DNA of 64,000 nucleotides from an uncultured Niabella sp. (GCA_934486785.1 CAKSQK010000001.1:372001-436000); one strand, 5' to 3'; positions 1 to 9,556 are shown, numbered from the stretch's first letter. Translations and numbers: made by a program. Notes: a model not told the origin generated them from the sequence alone.

Positions 1-946
1 TGCGTAGGTCGTAAATCTTTTTTATATTGTCAAAATTCCTGGTGTATGCATCCCTGTCGTACAAATAAGGTTCTCTGTCAAATGTATACAACCCGCGGCC
101 GTTGGCTTCCGCGGCTATAATGGCTTCATTGATAGCGTCAATGGCTTCTTTCCACTTTTCCCGGTTATACTCCAGTGGGAAGAACGGCTGACCGTCATGA
201 TCTACAAAATCTCCAAAATACTCACTATTGCCGTTAAAGAAAGGACTTGCCCTAAAGAACAATATACGGGCTTTGATGGCTTTTGCCACAACCTGGTCTA
301 TCTGTCCCAAATCATTTTCGCCTGCTTTCTCTTTCAGGTCGGGGATGGATTCATTGACGAGGTTTAAGATATAATTAAAGCAATCTTCAACTTTTAAACG
401 CGGCAAAAACAACTCTTCTTTTTCTGATTCAGGCGAAGCTGTTTTTTCAGGTATTACAATGGGGCCGTAGCGCTGCATCAGTAAAAAAAGATAGTAGGCT
501 TTCAACATTTTTACCTGTGCTTTCCAGTCTTTTTTTTCAGCGTCCATCATATCTCTCACCCTGTCTATATTAGACAAGAACACATCGGCCTGCCTGACAG
601 CCTGGTACATAGGTTTGCCCCCCTGTGTTCCTGACCATAAGCCCAATTGTGGGGAACTTTCCGACTGCAATCCCCGCATGATTCGCATGGCCCTCAGGTC
701 GCCCACGTTATTGTCCAGGTCAAGCCGGCCAATCCATTCATCGCCCAGCGTCCATGAAGTAAGGTGCACTTTATCGTCCTGCGGCATATAGCCGTACACT
801 TTTGCAAGGGCATTCCAGGCATCTTCCTTTAGCTCAAATATGTTTTCGAGGCGTAGTGTATTATCAGGCACTATGTCCAGGTATTTTTTACAGGAAAAAC
901 CTGTTATTAAAACGATAATAAAAACAATGGGTTTCAAATATTTCAT
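1..946 (-). CDS. SusD/RagB family nutrient-binding lipoprotein, partial (C-terminus beyond left edge)
   Basis: N-terminal 315 codons of a SusD/RagB outer-membrane lipoprotein, the surface glycan-binding partner of a SusC porin. The ATG at 946 opens a hydrophobic leader ending in the lipobox FSCKK, so Cys19 should be lipidated. Typical SusD features follow: KYLDIVPD just after the Cys, a TPR-like helical region with W and Y residues, and a segment reading VKMLKAYYLFLLMQRYGPI that matches the family's 'RALYYFxLVRxFG' pattern. The start lies 14 bp downstream of the SusC stop, the usual SusC-SusD arrangement. The frame stays open to base 1, so the end of the protein is not visible. The ligand cannot be deduced from sequence; the neighbouring GH36 enzyme suggests an alpha-galactoside. 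Confidence 0.93.
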   Translation of the reverse strand, partial: MKYLKPIVFIIVLITGFSCKKYLDIVPDNTLRLENIFELKEDAWNALAKVYGYMPQDDKVHLTSWTLGDEWIGRLDLDNNVGDLRAMRIMRGLQSESSPQLGLWSGTQGGKPMYQAVRQADVFLSNIDRVRDMMDAEKKDWKAQVKMLKAYYLFLLMQRYGPIVIPEKTASPESEKEELFLPRLKVEDCFNYILNLVNESIPDLKEKAGENDLGQIDQVVAKAIKARILFFRASPFFNGNSEYFGDFVDHDGQPFFPLEYNREKWKEAIDAINEAIIAAEANGRGLYTFDREPYLYDRDAYTRNFDNIKKIYDLR

Positions 947-960
947 AATGCAATTTTCTT

Positions 961-3900
961 TTAGAGTGATAATTGAATTCCTACATTATATCTTTTATTG
1001 GGCGGGTATGCAAGGCCCCTTCTTCCCAGTTCAGGATCCCAAAGATCGAATGAAGAGAAGGTGAGTAAATTTTCTGCACTAACATATATCCGGCTTCCCT
1101 GTTTGATGCCAAACCTCTTGAGTGTTTTGGGCATAAATCCAAGCTCAACCGATTTTAATCGCATGAAAGATCCATCTCTTAACCACCAGGATGACTGGCG
1201 GGTATTGTTGTTGATAGGATCGGTGGATAGGCGTGGCCAGAAAGCGTGAACATTTGGATTGATCTCGCTCCAATAATCATCGGCAATAATTTGTAAAGCA
1301 TTTCTTCTGTTGGCAAACGGCGCTATACCGGCATTGTTATCATCGCTGGCAGCGGTGGCATCAATAAAAAATGATGTTCTGGCGCTTCCATTAAAGAAAA
1401 ATGCAAAATCAAAACTTTTGTATGCAGCAGAAGCTCCAAAACCATATTGAATTTCAGGAACCGTAGGAAAGCCAAGGGCCACCCTGTCGTTATCATTGAT
1501 CACCCCATCGCCATTGATATCTTTATATTTAATATCTCCTGCCATATAATTGCCAAAGTCCTGACGTGGCGAGTTGCGTATTTCTTCCTGATCAACAAAC
1601 AGCCTTTCTGCAACAAGGCCCCATTGCTGGTTGATGTTGCTGCCAAGTCTTTTCAGGTATTCGTCTGGAAAATTTTTCTCATCTATTTTAATCAGCTTGT
1701 TGGTGGCATAGGTAAAGTTGCCTCTTACTGAAGCCCAAAAATTATTGGAAAAAGATTTTTGATAGTCAACTGATGCTTCCAGGCCCTTGGATTCTACTTC
1801 TCCCACATTACCACTTACAGCAGCTTCCAGCCCCGCTGTGGCAGGAAAGTTTTCACGCCTCATGTATATGTTTCGCCGGTTATCTTTAAAAACATCAAGC
1901 GTGGTTTTCAAAGATTCTCTTAAAAAATTTGCCTCCAACCCCAGGTTGAGTTTTTCGGATTGCTCCCAGGTAATATTCGGATTGGCATAGCGCCTAACTG
2001 TATAACCACCGTAGGAGTTCATAAAAGATGAGCCCCATCTGTAACCGCCGGTTGTGCTGTTAGAACCTGTGATGAGGGCTATGTCTGAAAGATAGAAAAA
2101 CCTGTCAGCGCGCGCCGCGATGGCATCGTTACCTACAATGCCCCAGGAGGCACGCACTTTCAATGTACTGATAGCATCCTTTACAGGCTCCCAGAATTTT
2201 TCTCTTGAAATCGTCCAGCCACCACCAACAGAGGGGAAGAAACCAAATTGTTTATCCCCGGTAAATTTTTCTGAGCCGTTGTATGCATATGCAAATTCGA
2301 GATAATACTTATTATCAAAGGTGTAGTTTACACGCCCTGAGTTGCCCATAGTTCTTTCTGGCAGCGTTTCATATATGGATGTGCTGTTACCGCCTGTAAG
2401 CAGCCTTTCTTCCATGGTACCCACTGTCATAGCAGAAATGGCGTGCTTGCCATAAATTCTGTCCCAGTTAAAACGCGCCTCAAAGTAATACCTGCCATCC
2501 GCATCTCTTATTGGTTGCACATTTCCTAAATAGGCCTGCCCTGAGGTGGGATTGAGCGGGAATAACGTGTAGTCTCTTGTTACCTGGTTGTAAGATTCAA
2601 GGTCGTAGTAAAAAGGATTGTAAGAGCGCAGGCTCGCGTACCTACTCCACGTAGTGGCAGAAACGCGGCCCTGGAACTTTAAACCTTTCAAAATAGCATC
2701 AAGGTCTTGCATTAAAGTGGCCTGTGCTGTAATGTTAGATTCATTCCTGTCTTCGTAACCGCGTACCATTTCTGCATAAGGATTAGCTTTTAAACTGCCT
2801 GTTACAAAAGCATTTCCAAAAAGAATATGTTCGGTAAACTGGTTGGCAGAGTCAGGCTCGTACACAGCAGGAAAATCTACGGGGTTGCTGTTCATTACCA
2901 TACGGAAAATATTTGATGCCGGTACAAACGGGCCGTTGTAACCCTCAAAACGCCCCTGTATCCTGGTATCTAATCTGGTGGATGGAGTGAGTTTGAAAAT
3001 AACATTTGATCTTATAAAATAGCGATTGATATCAATATTGTTGTTGAAGTTATTGCGTTTATCAACTTTTAATAAGCCGGATTCTTTATCTGCGCCGAAC
3101 GATACATAATAAGTGGCCACCTGCCCGCCACCGGAAATATTTATATTCGCTTTCATATTAGTTGTCGATTTATTGAAAAGCGTGTTATACCAATCTACGT
3201 TAGGAAAGATCATCTCGTTTTCGCCGGATGCGGTTGATTGTATTTTTTGCTCGCTATAGTAGGCACCAAGCTGAGGGTTTCTTGAAATGCGTGCTTCATT
3301 ATATAATTTCATATACTGCACGCCATCCAGTGTTTTTATAGTGCGGGTTGGACTGGAAACGTTCACATCCACCCTGGCATTTAAAACCACAGGCCCTTCT
3401 TTACCAGCCTTTGTATTTACAATAATGATCCCGTTTGCACCTCTTGCCCCATAAAGCACGGTTGCAAGAGCATCTTTCATAATAGAGAATGACTCTATAT
3501 CATCAGGCTGTAAGCGGGCTAAATTATCGGTAGTAGATTCAAAACCGTCTATCAAAATAAGCGGCGATGCCTGGTAACCAAAGGTAGTGACACCCCGTAC
3601 AAAAAACTGCGCATTATCCGCACCAGGCTCACCCGAAAGCTGGTAAGATATGACACCGGGTATACGCCCTGCAAATGCACTCGTAAGGTTTGAAGCCGGT
3701 ATGCGCAAGTCTTTTACATTTACAGAAGACACAGCACCAACCACGCTGGCTTTTTTCTGTTTACCAAAAGCTACTACCGTTACTTCGTCCATGGGGTCTG
3801 TAGCCGAATACAGGCGAATATCAAGCACCGATTTATCGCCCACCGCTTCTGTATAAGTGGTTCTGCCTACATAAGAAAAGGAAAGAGAATCTCCAACCCC

Positions 3901-4092
3901 CGCAGTGATCCTGAATTCGCCGTTGGCATCTGTGGTAGTTTGATTGGCTGATTTTATACTGACGACTGTAACACCAGCTAATGGTATCCCATCATCAGCG
4001 CTTCTCACAATTCCGGATATGTTTTTTACCTGTGCAGCCCCAAATAGGCTTAAGAAACTAAGCAGAATAGTTCCAATGGCTTTCATTCTCAT
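961..4092 (-). CDS. SusC/RagA family TonB-linked outer membrane protein
   Basis: TonB-dependent outer-membrane transporter of the SusC/RagA family, 1043 aa, importing oligosaccharides together with the following SusD. Order of parts: signal peptide (residues 1-21, ending FGAAQ), a carboxypeptidase-regulatory-like beta-sandwich (about 24-95, ISGIVRSADDGIPLAGVTVV), a TonB-box-like stretch MDEVTVVAFGKQKK (101-114), a plug domain with the family signature LILIDGFE and KDALATVLYGARGANGIIIVNTK split over about 175-225, then a beta-barrel ending in an aromatic-rich strand (NVGIQLSL). Two starts are possible, ATG at 4092 or ATG at 4086; the second places Lys directly after Met. It is separated from the upstream alpha-galactosidase by a strong terminator, so it probably has its own promoter within 4093-4218, though I found no clear match there. 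Confidence 0.95.
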   Translation of the reverse strand: MRMKAIGTILLSFLSLFGAAQVKNISGIVRSADDGIPLAGVTVVSIKSANQTTTDANGEFRITAGVGDSLSFSYVGRTTYTEAVGDKSVLDIRLYSATDPMDEVTVVAFGKQKKASVVGAVSSVNVKDLRIPASNLTSAFAGRIPGVISYQLSGEPGADNAQFFVRGVTTFGYQASPLILIDGFESTTDNLARLQPDDIESFSIMKDALATVLYGARGANGIIIVNTKAGKEGPVVLNARVDVNVSSPTRTIKTLDGVQYMKLYNEARISRNPQLGAYYSEQKIQSTASGENEMIFPNVDWYNTLFNKSTTNMKANINISGGGQVATYYVSFGADKESGLLKVDKRNNFNNNIDINRYFIRSNVIFKLTPSTRLDTRIQGRFEGYNGPFVPASNIFRMVMNSNPVDFPAVYEPDSANQFTEHILFGNAFVTGSLKANPYAEMVRGYEDRNESNITAQATLMQDLDAILKGLKFQGRVSATTWSRYASLRSYNPFYYDLESYNQVTRDYTLFPLNPTSGQAYLGNVQPIRDADGRYYFEARFNWDRIYGKHAISAMTVGTMEERLLTGGNSTSIYETLPERTMGNSGRVNYTFDNKYYLEFAYAYNGSEKFTGDKQFGFFPSVGGGWTISREKFWEPVKDAISTLKVRASWGIVGNDAIAARADRFFYLSDIALITGSNSTTGGYRWGSSFMNSYGGYTVRRYANPNITWEQSEKLNLGLEANFLRESLKTTLDVFKDNRRNIYMRRENFPATAGLEAAVSGNVGEVESKGLEASVDYQKSFSNNFWASVRGNFTYATNKLIKIDEKNFPDEYLKRLGSNINQQWGLVAERLFVDQEEIRNSPRQDFGNYMAGDIKYKDINGDGVINDNDRVALGFPTVPEIQYGFGASAAYKSFDFAFFFNGSARTSFFIDATAASDDNNAGIAPFANRRNALQIIADDYWSEINPNVHAFWPRLSTDPINNNTRQSSWWLRDGSFMRLKSVELGFMPKTLKRFGIKQGSRIYVSAENLLTFSSFDLWDPELGRRGLAYPPNKRYNVGIQLSL

Positions 4093-4218
4093 TTAAGTAT
4101 GTGGTTTTAATAACAAGATATTAAGCAATCCAGACAGTTCTTATAGCAATCCTCTCTTATATCACAGCATTCGTGGCTATAGAGAGCATAAGCGAATTTA
4201 TAATATTTTGTTAAACCA

Positions 4219-4265
4219 CAAAAAAAATATTCCCCTGCTTTAAAATTTAAAAACAGGGGAATATT
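4219..4265 (-). terminator. Rho-independent terminator after the alpha-galactosidase gene
   Basis: A perfect 12-bp inverted repeat (4226-4237 with 4254-4265, stem AATATTCCCCTG) is followed, in the leftward direction, by a run of seven T residues. It lies 30 bp past the stop of the GH36 gene and upstream of the next SusC, so it should end the first operon and separate the two SusC/SusD units. Confidence 0.85.
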
Positions 4266-4294
4266 GTCAATCTATAACTTTCTAATTAAGCCGG

Positions 4295-6499
4295 TCACAA
4301 TGCTTCAATCTTAACCACCACGCTGGTTCTGCTTAAGTTTACATATGGGTTGAAACCTACGTTCATTAAGAAATCGCCGCTGTAAACCCTGCTGCTGTCA
4401 ATAGAAGATTTTTGGTTGCCGTATAAATTCAGTTCTGTAAGCCTGTACTTTTTACTTGCATCAAGCCCTTGCAGGCGTATAGGGCTTTGTGTGGCCGTGA
4501 AAATATACCGCCAGTCAGAAAGGTAGTTGAACATTACTGCGCTGTTTTTATCGGCTGCTACATACATCAGCGCAGCCATGTTGGTTTCATAAGGGCTTTT
4601 CAGGCGGTACATATTTCCGTGCCATACAATATTTTTAAAACCGTTATAGTTTTGAACAGCCTGTTTGCAAAAAGCCAGTTCTTCTGGTTTTAATTTCTGC
4701 ACATCCACATCAAAGCCCAGCTTACCCATTGATGCTACATCCACCCGGTATTTTAAAGGTTTATCGCCCCACTCGGTTACGTGGTTGCATACTGAAATGG
4801 AAGGATAGAAGTATGAGTAATCCCATTGCATAAACACTCGTTCAAGCGGATCGGTATTATCACTCGGCCAGAACTCAGTAAAGTATTTCAGCAATTCATA
4901 ATCAGTACGCCCGCCTCCGCCCGAGCACAGCATCATAGGCACTTTGGGATATTTAGCACGTACGCGCTTCAATACATTTTGCAAACCTTTGGCATATTCT
5001 ACATACAAGTGTGACTGAGGTATTTTTTTTCTTTCCAGGTATTTGGAATGCCCGTTAAAAATAGGCGCATTACAATCCCATTTAATAAAAGCCAGCTCAG
5101 GGTTTTCTTTAAAAAGACCATCCACCACACCAAATACAAAGTCCTGCACTTCAGGATTAGTCAAATCAAGCACCAACTGATTTCTAAAATAAATTTCAGG
5201 GCGCTTCTCTTCGCGTATTACCCAATCCAGTTTTTTTTCATACAACTCACTTTTAGGATTCACCATTTCAGGTTCTATCCAAATGCCAAACTTTACGCCC
5301 TGCTTACCAGCTTCGCGCACAAGATACGGCACACCATCAGGTAGCTTTTTACGGTTGGCCTGCCAGTCGCCCAGACCCGCGCGGTCATCGTTGCGCGGGT
5401 ACTTGTTGCCAAACCAGCCATCATCCAGCAAAAACATATCTACGCCCAGTTCTTTAGCGCCAGAGAACAGGCTTACCAGTTTGTCCTGATCAAAAGTAAA
5501 ATAAGTAGCTTCCCAATTATTTAATAATGTCAGGCGTTGCCCCTTGCCATCGAGCAGGTTATGGTTGCGCATCCAGTTGTGCAGGTTGCGCGCGCCTTTG
5601 CCAGTGCCGTCGTGCGAAAGCGTGTAAATGAAACGCGGAGTGGTAAATGTTTCTTCAGGCTTTAACTGGTAAGCAGACTGGTAGGGATTGATGCCGGCCA
5701 CCAGGTGCAGGTTCTGGTATGCATCGGTTTCAAACTGAATGGCGTAATTGCCATGCCAGGCCAGTTGCCCCAGCATAACGGTGCCGGTATTTTCTGTGGC
5801 CTTATCGTCAAACGCCAGCATAAAATTTTGAGAGGTATGCAGGTTTTCACGCGTACCCAGCCGCGATTGTATAGTATGCATGCCCTGTTTTAACTGTGTC
5901 TGTTCAGGTTGCAATTCTCTTGCCCATACGCCATTGTAGCTGGTAAGAAAATAACTGCGATTGAAAAAATACAGATTGGCAGAAGCATATTTATTCAACA
6001 TCACATTTCCTTTTTCATTGTGGCGGATGCTGCTCCACTGTTCAATCACATCTTCATGCTGCCAGGCTTTATAAAACAATTGTACCGTGAAGGGATAAAC
6101 CCCATCCTTTAAAGTAACGGTTGTTAAAACTGCGCCATCCGGCGTGTTAGCTACCGTATGGGTTTCATACAAAAGATCGAGCGAGTTGTTACCATCTGCA
6201 TGAACCACGGCAATGGCAGGCTCTACCATGTTGGCATTAATGCCTGCCACAGTAAAAGCGAGGTTCAGGTTGTTGGCGCCTTCTTCTCTTCTGTCATAAA
6301 CCGAAGCTGCTGTTTCATACTCAGCAGTGTTTTGTAAAGGCTTTCCAAAATGTATGATCTTTAAACGTTTTTGTCCATCTACCTGCAGGGCCATGGCCAC
6401 GTTGCTGGTTTGAACGGGAATGGTTTGAGCAATACCAATGGCATTGGTGAAAATGAAGAACAGAACAAACAGTGTGGAAACTTTACTACTTCTTTGCAT
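4295..6499 (-). CDS. Secreted GH36 alpha-galactosidase
   Basis: Glycoside hydrolase family 36 (melibiase) enzyme, 734 aa, which releases terminal alpha-linked galactose with retention of configuration. A signal peptide (1-25, ending GIAQ) sends it to the periplasm or surface. An N-terminal beta-sandwich is followed by the (beta/alpha)8 barrel: LLDDGWFG (358-365), the FGIWIEPEMVNP motif (404-415), the nucleophile Asp475 in FIKWDCN, a CSGGGGRTDYE loop (525-535) and the acid/base Asp547 in FWPSDNTDP. A C-terminal beta domain ends VVVKIEAL. Length agrees with bacterial GH36 enzymes of 700-750 aa. It is the last gene of the leftward operon, 25 bp after the true end of the preceding GH gene, and precedes a terminator. 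Substrates such as melibiose, raffinose-type sugars or galactomannan side chains are inferred, not shown. Confidence 0.95.
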   Translation of the reverse strand: MQRSSKVSTLFVLFFIFTNAIGIAQTIPVQTSNVAMALQVDGQKRLKIIHFGKPLQNTAEYETAASVYDRREEGANNLNLAFTVAGINANMVEPAIAVVHADGNNSLDLLYETHTVANTPDGAVLTTVTLKDGVYPFTVQLFYKAWQHEDVIEQWSSIRHNEKGNVMLNKYASANLYFFNRSYFLTSYNGVWARELQPEQTQLKQGMHTIQSRLGTRENLHTSQNFMLAFDDKATENTGTVMLGQLAWHGNYAIQFETDAYQNLHLVAGINPYQSAYQLKPEETFTTPRFIYTLSHDGTGKGARNLHNWMRNHNLLDGKGQRLTLLNNWEATYFTFDQDKLVSLFSGAKELGVDMFLLDDGWFGNKYPRNDDRAGLGDWQANRKKLPDGVPYLVREAGKQGVKFGIWIEPEMVNPKSELYEKKLDWVIREEKRPEIYFRNQLVLDLTNPEVQDFVFGVVDGLFKENPELAFIKWDCNAPIFNGHSKYLERKKIPQSHLYVEYAKGLQNVLKRVRAKYPKVPMMLCSGGGGRTDYELLKYFTEFWPSDNTDPLERVFMQWDYSYFYPSISVCNHVTEWGDKPLKYRVDVASMGKLGFDVDVQKLKPEELAFCKQAVQNYNGFKNIVWHGNMYRLKSPYETNMAALMYVAADKNSAVMFNYLSDWRYIFTATQSPIRLQGLDASKKYRLTELNLYGNQKSSIDSSRVYSGDFLMNVGFNPYVNLSRTSVVVKIEAL

Positions 6500-6524
6500 G
6501 CTTAGAGTTTTTATTTAAATACGA

Positions 6525-6664
6525 TTATTTTACAGGAATCAGCTTCAACATTACAGCATCAGCAGGCGGCACGTTTACTTCAAAATTTTCTTTGCCTGAA
6601 GCAATGGTAGCCGTAACCTTACCGGTTAAGAAATCCGTAATAAGGTAATCAACATCTTTTTTTT
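6525..6664 (-). other. Out-of-frame C-terminal tail of the upstream GH-D hydrolase
   Basis: Immediately after an A8 run on the coding strand (6657-6664) the other frame continues for 43 codons to a TAA at 6525-6527. It encodes DVDYLITDFLTGKVT and later FEVNVPPADAVMLKLIPVK, which is typical of the last beta strands of GH27/GH36 C-terminal domains. The annotated frame instead ends with KRC. One A fewer (or two more) would join the two parts. The tail is coding-like, so this is either a recent frameshift, a read error in the homopolymer, or polymerase slippage on A8. Confidence 0.8.
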
Positions 6665-8733
6665 AATCTGATGCGTTGCCTGCTCACCGGCTGAATATAT
6701 TCTTTTTTCAGATTAAAATTGAAGGCAGATATCAGAACTGTATCGCCGGGTAAAAAGAAGCTTAGTTGCTGATCCTGTGAAAGGCCGTCAGAGAACCTTA
6801 AAGGTATGAAAGCTTTAGGCGCGGCAAAATAATCTGCCACATTTTTATTGTCAAGAATTTTTTTAGCTCTTTCAGCCGCCAGGTTATTTCTAAAATCAGA
6901 ACCATCGCCTAAAATACTTCCCAGCGACATGAGAGAAAACAAACGTACTTTAATATCACGTTCAGAGAGGTCTGCATTTTTTTGAAAATTTTTCATTACC
7001 AACACGTCTAAATTGCTGTATGGCAAAATAGTTCCCTGCATCCAACCCAGGTGAGCGTTGGTGATCATGGATGAAGCGGTACCGCCATAATGTGGATAGC
7101 CCTGCATATCATCTCTGAAGTGCGAATAAATATCTGTTGACAAAAATCTTGCATGTGTGAATTGCACGGGAAAAGTGGGCGAGATAGCCTGTGTAATAAA
7201 TATAACCGGCCCCAGCACAGAATCAACAAGGCGCTTCAGCATTTTCATACCGTAATGGTAAGCCTGCATGCCGGAGTGAATGTTTTTATTGTAACGCGTG
7301 GCACTCTCAAGGGCACCAGCCGTAAGGAAATCTATTTTTAAAAATTTTGCATTAATGGCTTTGGCTTTTTGCAGCTCGGCAATAATGCGCTGCTTGGTGG
7401 CAGGGTGCGTGGGATCGAGCGGATACGCGCCAAACTCACCATCTTTGTAAATAATGGTTTTACCATGATTATCTTTAAGGCTTACATCCCTGATGTAGTA
7501 ATCGGTAAACTGAAGCTTATCCTTATCAATATTTTTTTGCCACGTCCATATTGCAAAGGGAATAAAATAGAACCCCATTTGCTGGTTGTGTTTTTGGCCG
7601 TATTCGCCAATGGTTTTTAAAACCTGCGTTGTATAAATACCTTGGTCATACGAGTCAATGCTGAGCGAGGGTTTTGCATGAGCGTTAAAATTTTTAAGAG
7701 TGTAGAGAAACTCAGATATTTTTGCAACGCCTGCAGGCATCATTACTTTGCGGTGGCCAAGTACATCTTCCACACCAAAACTGTTCCAGTACACGGGTGC
7801 ATTGCCACTCCATTTTAAAGCGCCTGATATTTTTGCATTCACCTCGCCATATTGTTTATAAGCGTCATACACATGCTCTGACGCGCCCACAAACAGCAAA
7901 GGAGAGAATATTATTTCGCCCTGCATGCTTCCATGTGCCACCACATCGTGCGTGCCATCATAGCCGCCATACTCGCCTGGCAAAGATTTGTCATCGGGCG
8001 TGGCAGCCCCGCCATAAGCTATCAGAGAATTGATCGTGCCTTTTTGATCAGCCAGCGCGTAATTAAAACCCGTTTTCCAAAAGTCGTGCGTTACATTACC
8101 AATTACCACGCCGCTCATGGTTTCGTAATCGTAAAGCGATGTAAAATGATACCCTGTTCCGGATTTTATTTTATCCCGCCAATTTACGATAAGCAGTTTG
8201 GTCCAATTATCGTTATCAAAGGTCATATCCAGCAGCCTCGGCTCATTGCCAGCCACCGTTCCTGCTCCGCCATCCTCGGTCATCAGCGCCAGCGGGCTAA
8301 AATAATTGCTGTAAATAACTGCACCAGTTTTTTGTGCTGACGCACCTAAAAGAAAAAAGGGTTTATCATCGTAAATGGTAATGTATTGTGTAATGGAAGT
8401 ACTATTATTACCACCGGTATGTGTAAAAGTGATGAGCCTGCCTTTGTCAATACCGTCTGTTACATTTTGTATATCATATTTATGCGTGTTATAGTTGTTT
8501 GTTTTAATGAGGTAGCTGTTATTTACATTCAGAACAGCAATGGCATTTTTTAATTCAGTTCCGTTAGAAAAGGAGAAGAAAAGTTTTCCGGTAATTTGGT
8601 TAAGGGTAATTGTGTAATATTTACTTGTAACAATAAGGCTGTCTGCCTGCTGCTTAATTTGCTGTGCAGTTAAGTTGTGAACAATGAGAATACAATAAAA
8701 GGTTACAATATATTTTATTTTAATCCGGATCAT
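6649..8733 (-). CDS. Clan GH-D (GH36/GH27-like) glycoside hydrolase, frameshifted near C-terminus
   Basis: Secreted hydrolase of 694 aa as read, about 735 aa if the A8 frameshift at 6657-6664 is bridged. The leader (1-24, HNLTAQ) is a signal peptide. A beta-rich N-terminal half is followed from about residue 310 by a barrel-like half. FLKIDFL (464-470) resembles the nucleophile strand of clan GH-D, making Asp468 the candidate nucleophile; Asp534 in FLSTDIYSH is a candidate acid/base. The usual GH36 KWD and SDxxD signatures are not exact, so I place it in the clan, not confidently in a family. It sits 30 bp after an unrecognised secreted gene and 25 bp (from the bridged stop) before a GH36 alpha-galactosidase, so it probably works on a related galactoside. 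Confidence 0.75.
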   Translation of the reverse strand: MIRIKIKYIVTFYCILIVHNLTAQQIKQQADSLIVTSKYYTITLNQITGKLFFSFSNGTELKNAIAVLNVNNSYLIKTNNYNTHKYDIQNVTDGIDKGRLITFTHTGGNNSTSITQYITIYDDKPFFLLGASAQKTGAVIYSNYFSPLALMTEDGGAGTVAGNEPRLLDMTFDNDNWTKLLIVNWRDKIKSGTGYHFTSLYDYETMSGVVIGNVTHDFWKTGFNYALADQKGTINSLIAYGGAATPDDKSLPGEYGGYDGTHDVVAHGSMQGEIIFSPLLFVGASEHVYDAYKQYGEVNAKISGALKWSGNAPVYWNSFGVEDVLGHRKVMMPAGVAKISEFLYTLKNFNAHAKPSLSIDSYDQGIYTTQVLKTIGEYGQKHNQQMGFYFIPFAIWTWQKNIDKDKLQFTDYYIRDVSLKDNHGKTIIYKDGEFGAYPLDPTHPATKQRIIAELQKAKAINAKFLKIDFLTAGALESATRYNKNIHSGMQAYHYGMKMLKRLVDSVLGPVIFITQAISPTFPVQFTHARFLSTDIYSHFRDDMQGYPHYGGTASSMITNAHLGWMQGTILPYSNLDVLVMKNFQKNADLSERDIKVRLFSLMSLGSILGDGSDFRNNLAAERAKKILDNKNVADYFAAPKAFIPLRFSDGLSQDQQLSFFLPGDTVLISAFNFNLKKEYIQPVSRQRIRLKKRC

Positions 8734-8763
8734 TTATAATCAGTTTCGCTCAGAAATGTAAAA

Positions 8764-9465
8764 TCACCTGTCATTCTTTGTTAATAGTCTTTTAAAGTCA
8801 GGCTCATCAAAATTAAACTCAGGTTTTTTCTGTACAGGGCAATGGTTTATAATGATCGGAACACTTTTTATTTTATCTGCCGCTATCATTAAGTTATATG
8901 TTGTGCCTTTTCCTTTATTTGATTGTTCAAATACTGCAATTCCCTTTTTGCGGTCAATTATGTAAATTATTATTGATCTTTCCAGGCCCTGAATGCCTGT
9001 CAGTATAAACTGATAAGTATCATCGTCAATCTTTTTCTGGCTGATGATTTTATTAGCAACAGGCCCTTCGCCTGTCCAGTCAATAAATGTGGTATCGTTT
9101 ACAGACTGGCGAAGATGATATAGAAAGTCGCACGGGGAATAAACATAAAATTGATCCTGATATTGTTTTAAAGTTACCCAGTTGTACCAGGGAATGACCG
9201 GCTTTACTTTTTGTAAAGCAGGATACTGCTGCTTTAACCCGACAATTGATACTTTATAATTGTCACTATCAGTATATGAAAAATCGAAATTTGAAATAGG
9301 GCCATAAAATTTGCTGTTTGTATTGCTGTCAATAAATATTGCAGGAAGTTCGCACTCTGCTTTGTGTTTTAGAATCAGTATTGTATCCTTTTCAAAACGT
9401 TGTGCTAATGGCGCAGAAGTTGCTCCAATTGCAACTATTGTCAATATTGCTTGTATCCCTGTCAT
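8764..9465 (-). CDS. Hypothetical secreted protein within the alpha-galactoside locus
   Basis: I do not recognise this 233-aa protein. Its first 22 residues (MTGIQAILTIVAIGATSAPLAQ) carry a short hydrophobic core and an Ala-x-Gln end, looking like a signal peptide. The remainder alternates short beta-strand-like segments with polar turns, is rich in Tyr, Ile and Lys, and holds three cysteines (two of them in ECEL and SPCDF). No lipobox or membrane span is visible. It lies between SusD (91 bp upstream) and the GH-D hydrolase (30 bp downstream), in the same direction, so it is probably co-transcribed and involved in glycan binding or processing; that role is inference from position only. Confidence 0.72.
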   Translation of the reverse strand: MTGIQAILTIVAIGATSAPLAQRFEKDTILILKHKAECELPAIFIDSNTNSKFYGPISNFDFSYTDSDNYKVSIVGLKQQYPALQKVKPVIPWYNWVTLKQYQDQFYVYSPCDFLYHLRQSVNDTTFIDWTGEGPVANKIISQKKIDDDTYQFILTGIQGLERSIIIYIIDRKKGIAVFEQSNKGKGTTYNLMIAADKIKSVPIIINHCPVQKKPEFNFDEPDFKRLLTKNDR

Positions 9466-9556
9466 TTTATGTCACCTGTTGCAATGCTGCTGATGGATAA
9501 GACGCTCGCAAATACTTATTCCATAACATTTATGGCGTGTGCCGTTAATAACAACT

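Noticed and set aside
4093..4218. Promoter for the second SusC gene
   Set aside because: A promoter must exist, but no TAnnTTTG match with a partner element stands out, so I do not place one.
7933..8340. 135-aa opposite-strand ORF inside the GH-D hydrolase gene
   Set aside because: It is a shadow of the real coding frame; the leftward frame has clear protein motifs and a signal peptide.
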